A stretch of DNA of 64,000 nucleotides from NCBI RefSeq assembly GCF_002563895.1, contig NZ_PDJB01000001.1, positions 2,897,501 to 2,961,500 of the forward strand, written 5' to 3'. The notes beneath the pieces are model-generated. The model ran no database searches. It saw only the letters and a program-made list of their open reading frames with translations, and was not told where the DNA came from. The position numbers were made by a program, and so were the translations under genes. Below are positions 1 to 9,643 of the stretch, in pieces (the stretch's first letter is position 1; the number at the start of each line of letters is the position of its first letter). The stretch is from Pseudomonas lurida (GTDB lineage Bacteria; Pseudomonadota; Gammaproteobacteria; Pseudomonadales; Pseudomonadaceae).

Positions 1-115
1 AAGCCCGTACCTGGTCGCCGACGCGTACCAGCAGCAGGGGATGCGCTGCGGTCTGGACGCGAACACCCCGGTTTTCAGGCAAATTGATCAGGCGAGCAAC
101 GATGCGCACATTCAT
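1..115 (-). CDS. Partial CDS, N-terminal 38 residues, possibly Rieske-type protein
   Basis: An ATG at 115 (minus strand), preceded by an AAAGGAG ribosome binding site 8 bases upstream, opens a frame that runs off the left edge. It begins MNVRIVARLINLPENRG and continues to LLLVRVGDQVRA. The pattern of a short beta-rich start ending in 'LLVRVGDQVRA' resembles the beginning of Rieske-domain proteins (e.g. the N-terminal Rieske module of some FAD-dependent oxidoreductases), but the Cys/His ligands would lie outside the window, so this is only a guess. It lies about 70 bases downstream of the nadR-like gene on the same strand and may be co-transcribed with it. Confidence 0.5.
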   Translation of the reverse strand, partial: MNVRIVARLINLPENRGVRVQTAAHPLLLVRVGDQVRA

Positions 116-184
116 GGGCCAGTCTCCTTTAGAAGGTTGACTGGCGAGCAGGGCGATGGACTGCGTTGGCCCGATGGTCGGTCG

Positions 185-706
185 CTAGGCGAGCAACCTC
201 GCAACGGCGGCGAAGGCCGTGGCGCGGCGCTGTGCCCAATCCCCGCCTATCACCACCAGCGGTTGCCGGTGCTGCTGCATCCAGTCCAGGCTGGCCTGGA
301 AAAACGCCTGGCGATCCGCCAGTTCCGGTTGGCAGCGCTGGCCGTCGGCGGTCCACTCCACATCATCCGGCGACAGCAGCAGGTGCAGGTCGTAGTGGCG
401 TGCCAGCAGTTCACTGTCGAGCCAGGCCGGGTAGTCGCCGAACAGGGTCTGACTCCAGAGTTTGTTGGTCAGCAGGTGTGTGTCGAGGATCAACAGCCGT
501 GGCTGTCTGGCGCGGGCGGCGTCTTCCCAGGCCAGTTGGCCATGGGCGATGTCCGGGATGTCCGCCAGGCGGGTGTCGCGTTGATGGTGATCGATGAAAT
601 AGCGCACATATTCACCCACCATCAACCCGCCGAAATGCGTTTGCAGTTCTGCCGCCAGCCAGCTTTTGCCGCTGGATTCGGGGCCGGCCAGTACCACCAC
701 CTTCAT
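185..706 (-). CDS. NadR-like ATP-dependent nucleoside (ribosylnicotinamide) kinase
   Basis: The 173-residue product begins MKVVVLAGPESSGKS, an immediate P-loop (Walker A, residues 8-15) as in the kinase domain of NadR, which phosphorylates nicotinamide riboside to NMN. It has only the kinase part; the N-terminal DNA-binding and NMN adenylyltransferase domains of enterobacterial NadR are absent. The ATG at 706 overlaps the pnuC stop codon (ATGA), so the two are translationally coupled. The upstream alternative start at 733 lies inside pnuC and is less likely. Pairing with pnuC supports a role in trapping imported nicotinamide riboside. The substrate is inferred from family and context. Confidence 0.85.
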   Translation of the reverse strand: MKVVVLAGPESSGKSWLAAELQTHFGGLMVGEYVRYFIDHHQRDTRLADIPDIAHGQLAWEDAARARQPRLLILDTHLLTNKLWSQTLFGDYPAWLDSELLARHYDLHLLLSPDDVEWTADGQRCQPELADRQAFFQASLDWMQQHRQPLVVIGGDWAQRRATAFAAVARLLA

Positions 707-1266
707 GCGTGCAACGCCGGGTCGGCACGCCATTCACGCCAGCCCTGCACGGCGATCACGGTGAACAGCGCGTAAAGCGCAGCGGTGAGGTAGAGGCCTT
801 TGTAGAGGAACAGCCCGACGAAGATCACATCCACGGCAATCCACAGGGGCCAGCATTGCACGCGCTTTTGCGCCATCCACATTTGTGCCACCAGGCTGAA
901 CCCGGTCAGGGCGGCATCCAGCCAGGGCTGGGCGGCGTCGGTCCAGTGCGCCATGGCGGCGCCGAGCAGCAGGCTGCCGATTGCGCCCACCGCCAGGCTG
1001 GCAATGATGGCTGGCACGCCCAGGCTGGTCACCTGCCGACCCTGCTTGACCTCGCCGGCACGGGTCCACTGCCACCACCCGTAGACTTGCAGGGCGGCGT
1101 AGACCACCTGCAAGAGCATGTCGGAATAGAGCTTCACGTCGAAGAACACCCAGGTGTAGAGCAACACCATCACCAACCCGATGGGCCAGCACCAGGGGTT
1201 CTGCTTGACCGTCAGCCACACGGCGATCACCCCCAGGGCGGCAGCGAACAGTTCAAGCCCGGACAT
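703..1266 (-). CDS. pnuC: PnuC nicotinamide riboside transporter
   Basis: A 187-residue integral membrane protein with six to seven hydrophobic segments and the PnuC pattern 'LTVKQNPWCWPIGLVMVLLY' near residues 20-39, followed by 'QVYGWWQW' near residue 65. PnuC moves nicotinamide riboside down its gradient through the inner membrane. The start is the ATG at 1266, MSGLELFAAALG, with AAGGAA upstream; the frame stays open to 1392, but that extension is hydrophilic and crosses a REP palindrome. It overlaps the downstream nadR-like kinase by four bases, matching a transport-then-phosphorylate salvage unit for NAD. Confidence 0.92.
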   Translation of the reverse strand: MSGLELFAAALGVIAVWLTVKQNPWCWPIGLVMVLLYTWVFFDVKLYSDMLLQVVYAALQVYGWWQWTRAGEVKQGRQVTSLGVPAIIASLAVGAIGSLLLGAAMAHWTDAAQPWLDAALTGFSLVAQMWMAQKRVQCWPLWIAVDVIFVGLFLYKGLYLTAALYALFTVIAVQGWREWRADPALHA

Positions 1267-1331
1267 GGTGGTTCCTTGGGAGAGTGGAAGAGGGCGGGGA
1301 TTGTAACCAAAGATGATCCTTTGTAGGAGCT

Positions 1332-1395
1332 GGCTTGCCGGCGATGGCGGCCTTGAGTGTTGCGCCGCTCTCAAGGGCTTCATCGCCGGCAAGCC
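1332..1395. repeat. REP-type inverted pair (BIME-like)
   Basis: GGCTTGCCGGCGATG at 1332-1346 is exactly mirrored by CATCGCCGGCAAGCC at 1381-1395, with about 34 bases between. The outer flanks carry 'TGTAGGAGCT' and 'GGCTGCTAAG', typical of fluorescens-group REP sequences. It sits between the divergently spaced 5' end of pnuC and the 3' end of the chemoreceptor gene. Confidence 0.85.
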
Positions 1396-1412
1396 GGCTG
1401 CTAAGGGGGGTA

Positions 1413-3047
1413 TCAGACTTTGAATGGGCGGAGGAGCTCATCAAGTTGTTCGCTCAGGCCGCGCAAATGCGCACTGGCTACGCTCGACTGCTCCGCCGCT
1501 AGCGCGGTGCTGTGTGACAGGCCCGCGGCCTGGGTGACGTTCTGGTTGATGTCTTCGACCACATGGGCCTGTTGCAGGGTGGCGCTGGCAATCGAGGCGT
1601 TCAGGCCGTTGAGGTTGCGCAGGGCCTGGCCGATGGCAGTCAGGCTGGCGCCGGCCTGGCCCGCCTGTTCAATGGTCAGTTGCGACGCACTGTGGCTGTC
1701 GCTGATCACCTTGACCGCTGCTTCCGAGTGGCCTTGCAGGCGCTCGATCATGCCCTGGATCTCGGCGGTGGATTTTTGTGTACGCTGGGCCAGCAACCGT
1801 ACTTCGTCGGCCACCACGGCAAAGCCACGGCCTTGCTCACCCGCACGCGCCGCTTCAATCGCGGCGTTGAGGGCCAGCAGGTTGGTCTGGTCGGCGATGG
1901 AGCGGATCACTTCGAGCACGCTGCCGATCTGGGTGCTTTCAGCCGACAGGGTGCGGATCACCTCCACCGCCTGGCTGATGGTGCCGGAGAGCTGGTCAAT
2001 CTGCTGCAGGCTGCCGTCGATATTCACTTGGCCCTGTTGTGCCTGGGCCTGTGCGTCGCGCATTTCGCTGGCGGCGTGTTCGGCGTTCTTGGCCACATCC
2101 TGCACACCGTAGGTCACTTCATTGATGGCGGTCGCCACCAGTTCCATCTGCTGCGACTGTTGCTGGCTGCGGTCATGGGCCTGGGTTGCGTTGTTGCCCA
2201 GCTCCTGTGAAGACTGGCCCAGGGCATTGGCGCATACCTGCAATTGGCTCACCACCTGGCGCAGCTGGGCGGTAAAGCTGTTGAAGTGTCGGGACAGTTG
2301 GGTGACCTCGTCATGGCCATGAGTGTCGAGGCTGCGGGTCAGGTCGCTTTCGCCGCTGGCGATGTTGCCCATGGCGTTCACCGCCTCCTGCAACGGCCGC
2401 ACGATGCTGCGTGCGATCAACGAGACCAGCAATGCCATGATCGCCGCGATACCCAGGCCGATGAACGAGGCTTTCCACACCTGGCCGTTGAACTCGGCCT
2501 GCACGTCATCCACATACACGCCGGAGCCGATAATCCAGCCCCAGGGTTCGAACAGCTGGATATACGAGGTCTTGGCCACCGGCGCTTCGGCTCCGGGCTT
2601 GGGCCAGCGATAGTTGACGATGCCGGCGCCCTTGGCCTTGGCCAGGGCCACGAACTCGTTGAACACGGCAAACCCGTCAGGATCACGGATAGCCGACAGG
2701 TTCTGGCCGTCGAGCTTGGGGTTGGCCGGGTGCATGATCATCACGGGTGTAAGGTCGTTGATCCAGAAATAGTCGTCATGGTCGTAGCGCAAGCCGCGCA
2801 CCGCGCTCAAGGCTTGTTTCTGGGCGGCCTCGCGGGTCATCACGCCCGTGGTTTCGAGGCCGTGATAAAACGTCAGGATCCCGCTGGCAGTCTGGACCAC
2901 ATGCTGGGTCTGTTGGCGCTTGGCCTGGTACAGGTCGTCGTGAATCTGCTTGAGCATCAGCAAACCCAGGGCCAGCAGCATCAGCACGGCGACTATCAGG
3001 ATCAGCCAGAGGCGCCGGCTGATCGACATATTGCGCAAACTGTTCAT
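1413..3047 (-). CDS. Methyl-accepting chemotaxis protein with single Cache domain
   Basis: The 544-residue protein has a classical chemoreceptor layout: TM1 at about 13-32, a periplasmic single-Cache-type domain at about 35-190 with '[19 protein letters not shown]' near 89-107, TM2 at about 194-212, a HAMP domain to about 265, and a cytoplasmic signalling domain. The conserved hairpin tip '[20 protein letters not shown]' lies at about 379-398, followed by '[12 protein letters not shown]'. It should sense a small molecule in the periplasm and control CheA. Single-Cache receptors of this type in Pseudomonas often bind small organic acids, but the ligand cannot be read from sequence. No CheR-tethering pentapeptide is seen at the C terminus (ends LLRPFKV). 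It is a single gene with no che genes nearby. Confidence 0.93.
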   Translation of the reverse strand: MNSLRNMSISRRLWLILIVAVLMLLALGLLMLKQIHDDLYQAKRQQTQHVVQTASGILTFYHGLETTGVMTREAAQKQALSAVRGLRYDHDDYFWINDLTPVMIMHPANPKLDGQNLSAIRDPDGFAVFNEFVALAKAKGAGIVNYRWPKPGAEAPVAKTSYIQLFEPWGWIIGSGVYVDDVQAEFNGQVWKASFIGLGIAAIMALLVSLIARSIVRPLQEAVNAMGNIASGESDLTRSLDTHGHDEVTQLSRHFNSFTAQLRQVVSQLQVCANALGQSSQELGNNATQAHDRSQQQSQQMELVATAINEVTYGVQDVAKNAEHAASEMRDAQAQAQQGQVNIDGSLQQIDQLSGTISQAVEVIRTLSAESTQIGSVLEVIRSIADQTNLLALNAAIEAARAGEQGRGFAVVADEVRLLAQRTQKSTAEIQGMIERLQGHSEAAVKVISDSHSASQLTIEQAGQAGASLTAIGQALRNLNGLNASIASATLQQAHVVEDINQNVTQAAGLSHSTALAAEQSSVASAHLRGLSEQLDELLRPFKV

Positions 3048-3268
3048 CGTCCTGTCACTCCGTGCTTTTTATAATTGTGGGGGCTGCATCGACTTTTCCG
3101 CCTTGTCTGATAGGCTTTCGGCCTGCAATCGCAAAACCTGAGTACTGCCTGATTTTTCACGCAATTTTTGCAGGCCGGGGTTGAAACTCAACACCGGTGC
3201 CTTGTCGTCAGTGAACCACTAAAAAAGATTAACGAGGCATGCCGTTGAGCATGACCTTTGGGGGAAAC

Positions 3269-4099
3269 ATGGATTTTTGGACCGCCATTCAGGCATTGAT
3301 TCTTGGCGTCGTGGAGGGGCTTACGGAGTTCCTGCCGATTTCAAGCACCGGCCACCAGATCATCGTCGCCGACTTGCTCGACTTTACCGGCGACCGTTTC
3401 AACGCGTTCAACATCATCATCCAGCTGGGCGCGATCCTGGCGGTGGTGTGGGAATTTCGCGGCAAGATTTTCGAAGTGGTCAGTGGCCTGCCGACCCAGC
3501 GCAAGGCCCAGCGGTTCACCGTCAACCTGCTGATCGCCTTTCTGCCGGCGGTGGTGCTGGGGGTGATTTTCGCCGACCTGATTCACCACTACCTGTTCAA
3601 CCCGATCACTGTCGCCACGGCGTTGGTGGTGGGCGGCATCATCATGTTGTGGGCCGAGCGCCGCGAGCACGAAGTGCACGCCGAAACCGTCGACGACATC
3701 ACTTGGAAAGACGCGCTCAAGGTTGGCCTGGCCCAGTGCCTGGCGATGATTCCGGGCACCTCGCGTTCGGGTTCGACCATTATCGGCGGGCTGCTCTTCG
3801 GGCTGTCACGCAAGACCGCCACCGAGTTCTCGTTCTTCCTGGCGATGCCGACCATGGTCGGTGCAGCGGTGTATTCGGGCTACAAGTACCGTGACCTGTT
3901 CCAGCCTTCGGACCTGCCGGTGTTCGCCATCGGCTTCGTGACGTCGTTCATCTTCGCGATGATTGCGGTCAAGGGTTTGCTCAAGTTCATCGCCAGCCAC
4001 AGCTATGCCGCGTTTGCCTGGTACCGCATCGCATTCGGCCTGCTGATCCTGGCAACCTGGCAGTTCGGCTGGATCGACTGGGCGGCGGCCAAGGCATGA
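3269..4099 (+). CDS. uppP: Undecaprenyl-diphosphatase UppP (BacA)
   Basis: The 276-residue polytopic membrane protein dephosphorylates undecaprenyl diphosphate to recycle the lipid carrier for peptidoglycan and O-antigen synthesis. Both signature motifs are present: '[15 protein letters not shown]' near residues 17-31, and '[13 protein letters not shown]' near residue 170, with the catalytic Glu and Arg/Ser. The start chosen is the ATG at 3269 ([13 protein letters not shown]), preceded by TGGGGGAAAC; the in-frame ATG at 3239 adds a tail not seen in the family. The gene overlaps the next one through ATGATG at its stop. Confidence 0.95.
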   Translation: MDFWTAIQALILGVVEGLTEFLPISSTGHQIIVADLLDFTGDRFNAFNIIIQLGAILAVVWEFRGKIFEVVSGLPTQRKAQRFTVNLLIAFLPAVVLGVIFADLIHHYLFNPITVATALVVGGIIMLWAERREHEVHAETVDDITWKDALKVGLAQCLAMIPGTSRSGSTIIGGLLFGLSRKTATEFSFFLAMPTMVGAAVYSGYKYRDLFQPSDLPVFAIGFVTSFIFAMIAVKGLLKFIASHSYAAFAWYRIAFGLLILATWQFGWIDWAAAKA

Positions 4100-4479
4100 T
4101 GATCCAGTACCCGCGCCTGAAGGCGGCGCTCTTTGTGTTGCTATGCGCAGCGCCGTTGTTGGGTTCGGTATTGGTGTGGCAGCGTGGCGAGACGGTGATC
4201 CCGCTGGCAGCCTATGGCGTGGTCAGCGTGATCGCGTTCTTCCTTTACTGGAGCGACAAGCGCAAGGCGCGCACCGACAGCTGGCGCACCCCGGAAAACA
4301 TTTTGCACGCCGTCGAGCTGGCGGGCGGCTGGCCGGGAGCGCTGATCGCCCAGCAAGTGTTCCGGCACAAGACGCGCAAAGTGTCTTACCAGGTGCTGTT
4401 CTGGGTGATCGTGCTGCTGCACCAAGTGTTCTGGCTGGACCAGTTGTTCCTGGGCGGCACGTTATGGTCAGTCCTCTAG
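4096..4479 (+). CDS. DUF1294 membrane protein
   Basis: A 127-residue protein with three to four predicted membrane segments and the DUF1294 core: '[11 protein letters not shown]' near residues 47-57 followed by '[19 protein letters not shown]' and '[14 protein letters not shown]'. The function of this family is unknown. Its start overlaps the uppP stop, so the two are probably translated together. Some homologues carry an N-terminal cold-shock domain; this one does not. Confidence 0.85.
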   Translation: MMIQYPRLKAALFVLLCAAPLLGSVLVWQRGETVIPLAAYGVVSVIAFFLYWSDKRKARTDSWRTPENILHAVELAGGWPGALIAQQVFRHKTRKVSYQVLFWVIVLLHQVFWLDQLFLGGTLWSVL

Positions 4480-4975
4480 GCATAATTACCTACACAACTT
4501 TGTACCCCCCCTAACCACGATGCGAAGCGAGCTGCTCTTGCTCTGGCTCTCGCTCCAGCTTTTGATCCTAGGCGCCCCATCAAACACGCTGGCCGGAATT
4601 CGACAGGGATTTGGGGGGTAAACCGGCAGGGATGCCGGTTTAGCTGCCCCGCGCCATGGAGGGCGCGTGGCGGCGGCCCCCCAAATCACTGTCGGATTAC
4701 GAGCACACCGAGCGTGAGCGAGGTGCCGAGTGTTGGGGCAAGAGCCCTTTTGGTGACTTTGGGGCTCTTTTCCAAAGTGACCCGCTGTAAGAGCGGAAAC
4801 CATAGCAGCCGTTGCCTAAATAACGGATATGTACGCGGTCTGATCCAATCTCCTGGTCGGCTGTCAGGCCGCCTTCGCGAGCAAGCCCGCTTCCACAGTT
4901 GGGTCGCGGGGTGACGGTTAGACAGTGGTTGGCTGTCGGGCCACCGGCGTGACAAAGCGCCCTCGGCACCGATAC
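4480..4975. repeat. Non-coding dispersed element, about 0.45 kb
   Basis: No convincing gene lies in these 496 bases; the open frames here have low-complexity, Arg/Ser/Pro-rich products. Visible structure: a run of degenerate GCTCT repeats (about 4529-4555), a G-rich stretch 'GGGATTTGGGGGGTAAACC' (about 4603-4621), a hairpin with arms AAGAGCCC (4740-4747) and GGGCTCTT (4762-4769), and a small hairpin CCGCT/AGCGG (4782-4796). From memory, near-identical stretches are scattered between genes in many Pseudomonas genomes and are often mis-annotated as hypothetical proteins; this could not be checked here. Confidence 0.55.
4870..4898. repeat. Single REP-type sequence
   Basis: GCCGCCTTCGCGAGCAAGC followed by CCGCTTCCACAG matches, on the minus strand, the common fluorescens-group REP form beginning TGTGGAAGCGGGCTTGCTCGC. 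No mirrored partner was found close by. It lies at the right end of the non-coding element. Confidence 0.7.
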
Positions 4976-5332
4976 CTATGTCTCTAGAAGCAGGCCAACC
5001 TGAGTGCGCTTGGGCAGCTTGCTCACCACCAATTGGTGGGAGCGCTGCAACAGCCCACGCAGTTCCTCGGCACCCAGCGGGTAGGGCGTGTTCATGATGA
5101 CCCACTGCGCCCGCGCCAGGTAAGGCGCAGGGTGGATGCCCGGGCGATCGACATGCCCCAGAAACAGCTCTTTGTCGACCTTGAACGCCAGAGAATCACC
5201 GCGCAGGTTCTGCAGGGCAAACATCTTGTTGCCCGCAATGGAAAACACGCGCACGCCACCCCATTTGTAGTCTTCCCGTGCGCCGGGCAGGCTGAGGCAG
5301 AAGGTCGCGACTTGGGCTTCGGTCATCGTCAT
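4976..5332 (-). CDS. MmcQ/YjbR-like DNA-binding fold protein
   Basis: A 118-residue protein starting [20 protein letters not shown] with the MmcQ/YjbR pattern: 'SLPGAREDYKWGGVRVFSI', then 'LAFKVDKELF', 'HPAPYLARAQWV' and a C-terminal 'LLQRSHQLVVSKLPKRTQ'. The family has a double-wing fold; its biochemical role is not established. The ATG at 5332 overlaps the stop codon of the LysR gene upstream (ATGA), so it is probably the second gene of that operon. Longer in-frame starts would lie inside the LysR gene. Confidence 0.85.
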   Translation of the reverse strand: MTMTEAQVATFCLSLPGAREDYKWGGVRVFSIAGNKMFALQNLRGDSLAFKVDKELFLGHVDRPGIHPAPYLARAQWVIMNTPYPLGAEELRGLLQRSHQLVVSKLPKRTQVGLLLET

Positions 5333-6237
5333 AGCAGGCGGTCTCCACAGCCTTTGAAGCCTTCTTCGAGGTAATCGATCCAGGCGCGAATGGCCGGCAA
5401 TACACCACGGCGATGCGGGTACACCGCTTGCAGCCAGCCGCCCGGCAAAGACCATTCCGGCAGCAGTTGCACCAACCGGCCGCTGGCCAATTCTTCTTCA
5501 CAGTACATCATCGGCAGCACGGTAAAGCCCAGGCCCATGATGGCGCTGGCTTTGCGTACGATGAAATCATCAATGCCGAGCCGGGCTTCCATCGCCAGGT
5601 CGTGGGCGTTGCCCTGGGGGTCGAGAATGCGCTGATGCACCAGGCGATCCGCCTCGAGCGCACCCAGGATCGGCAACTGCTTGAGGTCATCCAAGGTCGC
5701 CACCTGGCGCCCGAGCATGAGGGCAGGGCTGGCCACCAGCACAGTCTGGGCCTGACGCAGGCGCTTGGTGACCAGCAGCGGGTCCTCGTCGCCGAATTCA
5801 CGCACCCGCAGGGCCACATCGATGCCTTCGGCTACCAGGTCGACGCGGCGGTTGACCAGGGTCATCTCCAACTGCACCTGAGGATGGGCTGCGAGGAAGC
5901 CGGCGACCAGCTCCGGCAGGATGTGCTGGGCCATACCCACCGGGCAGCTCACCCGCAGTCGCCCACGGGGTTCACTCGACATGCTGGCCACGGCCTCATC
6001 GGCCATTTCCGCCTCCAGCAGCATGGCCTGGCAGTGCCGCAGGTAGCGTTCGCCGACAGCGGTGAGGGTCAATTGGCGCGTAGTGCGTTGCAGCAGACGT
6101 GCGCCGAGGCGTTCTTCCAGCTCGGCAATGCGCCGTGACAGCCGCGACTTGGGTATTCCCAGCAGCCGTCCGGCTGCAGCGAAGCCACCAGCTTCCACAA
6201 CTTTAACGAAATAATAGAGGTCGTTGAGGTCCTGCAT
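5329..6237 (-). CDS. LysR-family transcriptional regulator
   Basis: A 302-residue regulator with an N-terminal winged helix-turn-helix ('[20 protein letters not shown]' near 13-32, then '[20 protein letters not shown]') and a LysR effector-binding domain from about residue 88. It is divergent from the azoR gene, with about 190 bases between, which is the usual arrangement for a LysR protein controlling its neighbour; regulation of azoR is therefore likely but inferred. The ATG at 6237 ([10 protein letters not shown]) is preferred over the TTG at 6243. Confidence 0.92.
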   Translation of the reverse strand: MQDLNDLYYFVKVVEAGGFAAAGRLLGIPKSRLSRRIAELEERLGARLLQRTTRQLTLTAVGERYLRHCQAMLLEAEMADEAVASMSSEPRGRLRVSCPVGMAQHILPELVAGFLAAHPQVQLEMTLVNRRVDLVAEGIDVALRVREFGDEDPLLVTKRLRQAQTVLVASPALMLGRQVATLDDLKQLPILGALEADRLVHQRILDPQGNAHDLAMEARLGIDDFIVRKASAIMGLGFTVLPMMYCEEELASGRLVQLLPEWSLPGGWLQAVYPHRRGVLPAIRAWIDYLEEGFKGCGDRLL

Positions 6238-6429
6238 GGTCAACCTATTGTCCTGTCAATGGAACGAACTATCCGCGCCTGGCGCTTGCAAATCCATCAA
6301 AAAAGCCAGCACATCGTCTCACCAGTGGGACAAACAATCGCATTTAAACCCTCTAATCGTTTATTCGGATCATCTGTAGGATTAACTCCACTTGATCGCC
6401 ACGTCGCGATCCTCACTTGGAGATCCCGC

Positions 6430-7041
6430 ATGAAACTGTTGCATATCGATTCCAGCATCCTCGGCGACAACTCGGCTTCCCGTCAGCTCAGCGCTAGCGT
6501 GGTCAAGGCCTGGCAAGCGGCGGAGCCGGGTGTGGAAGTGACTTACCGTGACCTGGCCAGCGAAGGCATCAACCACTTCTCTGGCGCGACCCTGGGCGCC
6601 TTGGGTACCGCCGCTGAACTGCGTGATGCCGCGCAACAGCACGAAGCCGAGCTGAGTGCCTCGTCGCTGGCTGAGTTCCTCGCCGCCGATGCGGTTGTCG
6701 TGGGTGCGCCGATGTACAACTTCACCATTGCGACCCAATTGAAAGCCTGGATCGACCGCATCGCCGTCGCCGGCCAGACGTTCCGCTACACCGAAGCGGG
6801 TCCGGAAGGCCTGTGTGGCAACAAGAAGGTCATTATCGTCTCCACCGCGGGTGGCCTGCACGCCGGGCAAGCCTCCGGTGCCGCCCATGAAGGCTATCTG
6901 AAGTTGCTGTTCGGCTTCCTCGGTATCACCGATATCGAAATCGTGCGTGCCGAAGGCCTGGCCTATGGTGACGAAGTGCGCAGCAAAGCCCTGAGCGACG
7001 CCAACGCACTGATCAACGAACAATTGTTCGCCGCCGCGTAA
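6430..7041 (+). CDS. azoR: FMN-dependent NADH-azoreductase AzoR
   Basis: The 203-residue product begins [20 protein letters not shown], the flavodoxin-like FMN phosphate-binding start of AzoR, and carries '[18 protein letters not shown]' near residues 95-112 plus 'STAGGLHAG' near 140. Family members reduce azo dyes and quinones using NADH. The ATG at 6430 is preceded by TTGGAGATCCCGC, giving a usable GGAG site; the frame is open much further upstream, but that part has no family likeness. It is divergent from a LysR gene. Confidence 0.93.
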   Translation: MKLLHIDSSILGDNSASRQLSASVVKAWQAAEPGVEVTYRDLASEGINHFSGATLGALGTAAELRDAAQQHEAELSASSLAEFLAADAVVVGAPMYNFTIATQLKAWIDRIAVAGQTFRYTEAGPEGLCGNKKVIIVSTAGGLHAGQASGAAHEGYLKLLFGFLGITDIEIVRAEGLAYGDEVRSKALSDANALINEQLFAAA

Positions 7042-7248
7042 GGCTTGTGTAAATTTCGCCTCTCCTCGGTTTCAATCTGAAGCCGGGCGCCTAAACTCTG
7101 TATTCTGCTCGCCTCAAAACGACCGGAGTACGGAGTTTTTTCGTTTGACCGCTGTCATTACTTTGGCCCAGGTTGTGCAAGCATGGGTTTAACAACCTGG
7201 ACGTTTCTTCGATATGTCGGTTATCACGCAGCAAAGGTGGACATCCCC

Positions 7249-8286
7249 ATGATGCGTCTTTGTGCTGTTATGGTTCTTTCCCTGCTCGGCGGCCTGATTT
7301 CAGTGCACGCCGCTCCTGCGCCTCACCCCCATTGGAGTGTGGGCTTCCATCGCATGACGTTTCTTGATCCGCTGGATCTGCAGCCGATGAAAGCGGTGGC
7401 CTTCTACCCCTCCACCGGCCTTGAGCACACCACGCAGCTGGGTGCTTACCACGTCGCTGCCACCGAAGACTCCAAGATCGCCATCGGCCGTTTCCCGATG
7501 TTGATGTTGTCCCATGGCAACACCGGCACGCCCCTGGCGCTGCATGACCTCGCCACCTCCTTGGCACGCAAAGGCTTTGTGGTGGTAGCGGTGCTGCACC
7601 CAGGCGACAACTACAAGGATCACAGTCGACTGGGAACGGTGAGCAACCTGTATGGCCGGCCGATCCAGATTTCCGAGGCGATCACCGCCACCCTGGGTGA
7701 CCCGATGCTGTCGCCGTTCGTCAACGTCGACCAGGTAGGGGTGATCGGTTATTCAGCCGGCGGCGAGACTGCATTGATCCTGGCCGGTGCCAAGCCGGAT
7801 TTCGACCGGCTGCGCCGTTATTGCCAGGAACGCCCGGAAGACCGCGACGCCTGTAACACCAAGGGCGAACTGGTGGTGGACCGCGACGACCTGCAACCGC
7901 AATCCGACCCGCGCATTCATGCGTTGATGCTGATGGCGCCGCTGAGCCTGATGTTCGGCCGTCATACCCTGGCGGACGTGCACGTGCCGGTGCTGCTCTA
8001 CAGCGGCGATGGCGACAAGCTGGTGGCGGTAGACAAGAATGCTGCCGCCCTGGCGCGCAAACTGCCAGAGCCGCCAGACTTCAAGCTACTGGCCGGGGCA
8101 GGGCACTTCGTGTTCATGGCGCCGTGCGACAGCGACCAGTTGGCCGCGATGCCGGCGATTTGCACCGACGCTGACGGCGTCGACCGCGAAGGTATTCACC
8201 GTGACCTGATTTCCGAGGCGGGGCGTTTCTTCACTCACACCCTCGGGCAATCCACCCGTGCGGGTATGCAGACGGCCGATCAGTAA
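7249..8286 (+). CDS. Secreted alpha/beta hydrolase, dienelactone-hydrolase-like
   Basis: A 345-residue protein with a signal peptide (MMRLCAVMVLSLLGG..VHAAP, cleavage near residue 21). The hydrolase fold shows 'LMLSHGNTG' (oxyanion region), 'VIGYSAGGETALIL' with the nucleophile Ser in GYSAG near residue 170, a probable acid in 'LYSGDGDKLV', and a catalytic His in 'GAGHFVFMAP'. The substrate is unknown. The start at 7249 has AGGTGGA nine bases upstream. It runs convergently into the next gene, overlapping it by seven bases at the 3' ends. Confidence 0.85.
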   Translation: MMRLCAVMVLSLLGGLISVHAAPAPHPHWSVGFHRMTFLDPLDLQPMKAVAFYPSTGLEHTTQLGAYHVAATEDSKIAIGRFPMLMLSHGNTGTPLALHDLATSLARKGFVVVAVLHPGDNYKDHSRLGTVSNLYGRPIQISEAITATLGDPMLSPFVNVDQVGVIGYSAGGETALILAGAKPDFDRLRRYCQERPEDRDACNTKGELVVDRDDLQPQSDPRIHALMLMAPLSLMFGRHTLADVHVPVLLYSGDGDKLVAVDKNAAALARKLPEPPDFKLLAGAGHFVFMAPCDSDQLAAMPAICTDADGVDREGIHRDLISEAGRFFTHTLGQSTRAGMQTADQ

Positions 8287-9455
8287 GCGCGACGCTTGAG
8301 CAGCAGGGTCAAGCCCAGGGCTGTGACCGATAGCAGGGCGGCGCAGAAGAAGATCCAGCCGTAGCCCAGGTTAAGGGCCACGGCGCCCATCAACGGTCCG
8401 GCGATCGCCAGGGCCAGGTCAAAGAACACTGCATACGCGCTGAGCCCCGCGCCACGGCTGCTGTTGGGTACCTGCTTGATCGCCTCCACACCCAGCGCCG
8501 GGTACACCAGCGACAAGCCAAAGCCGGTCAGCCCGGCGCCAATCAAGGCCACGCCCGTGGAAGGGGCCAGCCACAGCAGGGCCAGGCCCAGGGTCTCGAT
8601 GGTCATGCAGGCAATCGCCGCCCTGAAGCCGCCAAAGCGACTGATGGCCGAGATGAACACCAGCCGCGACAGGATAAAGCACACGCCGAATACCGTCAGG
8701 CAATACGCCGCGCCGACCCAGCCGCGATTGAGGTAGTACAGGGTGATAAAGGTGGTGAGGGTGCCGTAGCCAATCGAGGCCAGGCACAGGCTGGCGCCAA
8801 ACGGCGCTATGCGCCCGAACACCGCCCAGAACGGTAACCGCTCGCCGCGCACCACCGGCACCGACGGCTTGTTGCGGATCAGCACCAGGCCCAGTGCGGA
8901 CAACACCGCCAGCGCGATACCGAGGCTGTTGTAGCCATACTCGGCCACCATCACCACGCCAAGGGGCGCACCAATGGCGATCGCACCGTAGGACGCGATG
9001 CCGTTCCACGAAATTGACCGCGCCGTGTGCTCTGCGCCGACGGCGCCCATGCACCAACTGATGGTGCCCACGCCGATCAGCCCCTGCGCCACGCCCAGCA
9101 ATAACCGGGCGACGACCAGGATGCCCAGGCTCAACGACGGCAGGCTGTCCACCAGCGTGGCAAAAAACGTCAGCACGCCACTCACGAGGATCCCGGCCAG
9201 CCCCAGCACAATCGCCCGCTTGGTGCCGACGGTGTCGGACATGCGCCCCGCCATGGGACGGCTGAGCAGGGTGGCCAGGTATTGGGAGCCGATCGTGATC
9301 CCGGCCACCACCGCGCTGAACCCCAGTTGTTCATGCACATAGCCAGGGATGACCGCGATGGGCAGGCCGATGCAGATAAACGCGATGAAGGTGTAGAAGA
9401 CGATGGAGACGATCTGCAGGGTGATCGACAGGGAGCTGGGGGTGGCGGCAGGCAT
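8280..9455 (-). CDS. MFS transporter, YfcJ/YhhS-like
   Basis: A protein of about 391 residues with 12 predicted membrane segments. The loop 2-3 motif appears as 'SRPMAGRMSDTVGTKRAI'. The overall look is that of the arabinose-efflux/YfcJ-YhhS branch of the major facilitator superfamily. Substrate is unknown. Two in-frame ATGs are possible (9488 and 9455); the second, MPAATPSSLSITLQ, starts closer to the first membrane segment and is preferred weakly. Its 3' end overlaps the convergent hydrolase gene. Confidence 0.88.
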   Translation of the reverse strand: MPAATPSSLSITLQIVSIVFYTFIAFICIGLPIAVIPGYVHEQLGFSAVVAGITIGSQYLATLLSRPMAGRMSDTVGTKRAIVLGLAGILVSGVLTFFATLVDSLPSLSLGILVVARLLLGVAQGLIGVGTISWCMGAVGAEHTARSISWNGIASYGAIAIGAPLGVVMVAEYGYNSLGIALAVLSALGLVLIRNKPSVPVVRGERLPFWAVFGRIAPFGASLCLASIGYGTLTTFITLYYLNRGWVGAAYCLTVFGVCFILSRLVFISAISRFGGFRAAIACMTIETLGLALLWLAPSTGVALIGAGLTGFGLSLVYPALGVEAIKQVPNSSRGAGLSAYAVFFDLALAIAGPLMGAVALNLGYGWIFFCAALLSVTALGLTLLLKRRAY

Positions 9456-9507
9456 GGGCACTCGTTCGCGGGCGGGCGGTGAATGCATGATGGCATAACC
9501 CGTCTTT

Positions 9508-9570
9508 CTGTAGGAGCGAGCTTGCGCGCGAAATCGTCAACGATATCGCGGGGTCGCCTCGCTCCGTAGT
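9508..9570. repeat. REP-like sequence
   Basis: TGTAGGAGCGAGCTTGCGCG starts a REP-like block upstream of the MFS gene, with the shorter mirror 'CGCCTCGCTCCGTAG' at its right end. The match to the 1.33 kb REP pair is partial, so this is a diverged member. Confidence 0.55.
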
Positions 9571-9576
9571 TGAAAG

Positions 9577-9606
9577 CAAAAAGCCCCGTCGCAATGGACG
9601 GGGCTT
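9577..9606 (-). terminator. Rho-independent terminator of ybiT
   Basis: A perfect ten-base stem, AAGCCCCGTC (9581-9590) against GACGGGGCTT (9597-9606), with a six-base loop. On the minus strand it is followed by TTTTTG, placing it about 40 bases after the ybiT stop codon. Confidence 0.9.
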
Positions 9607-9643
9607 CTTCTTGCAGCTTGCAGGTTGGCGCTAAAAGCTGCTG

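Noticed and set aside
4486..4969. Minus-strand frames encoding Ser/Arg/Pro-rich products in the non-coding element
   Set aside because: Low-complexity products without ribosome sites or conserved domains; judged to be part of a dispersed non-coding element.
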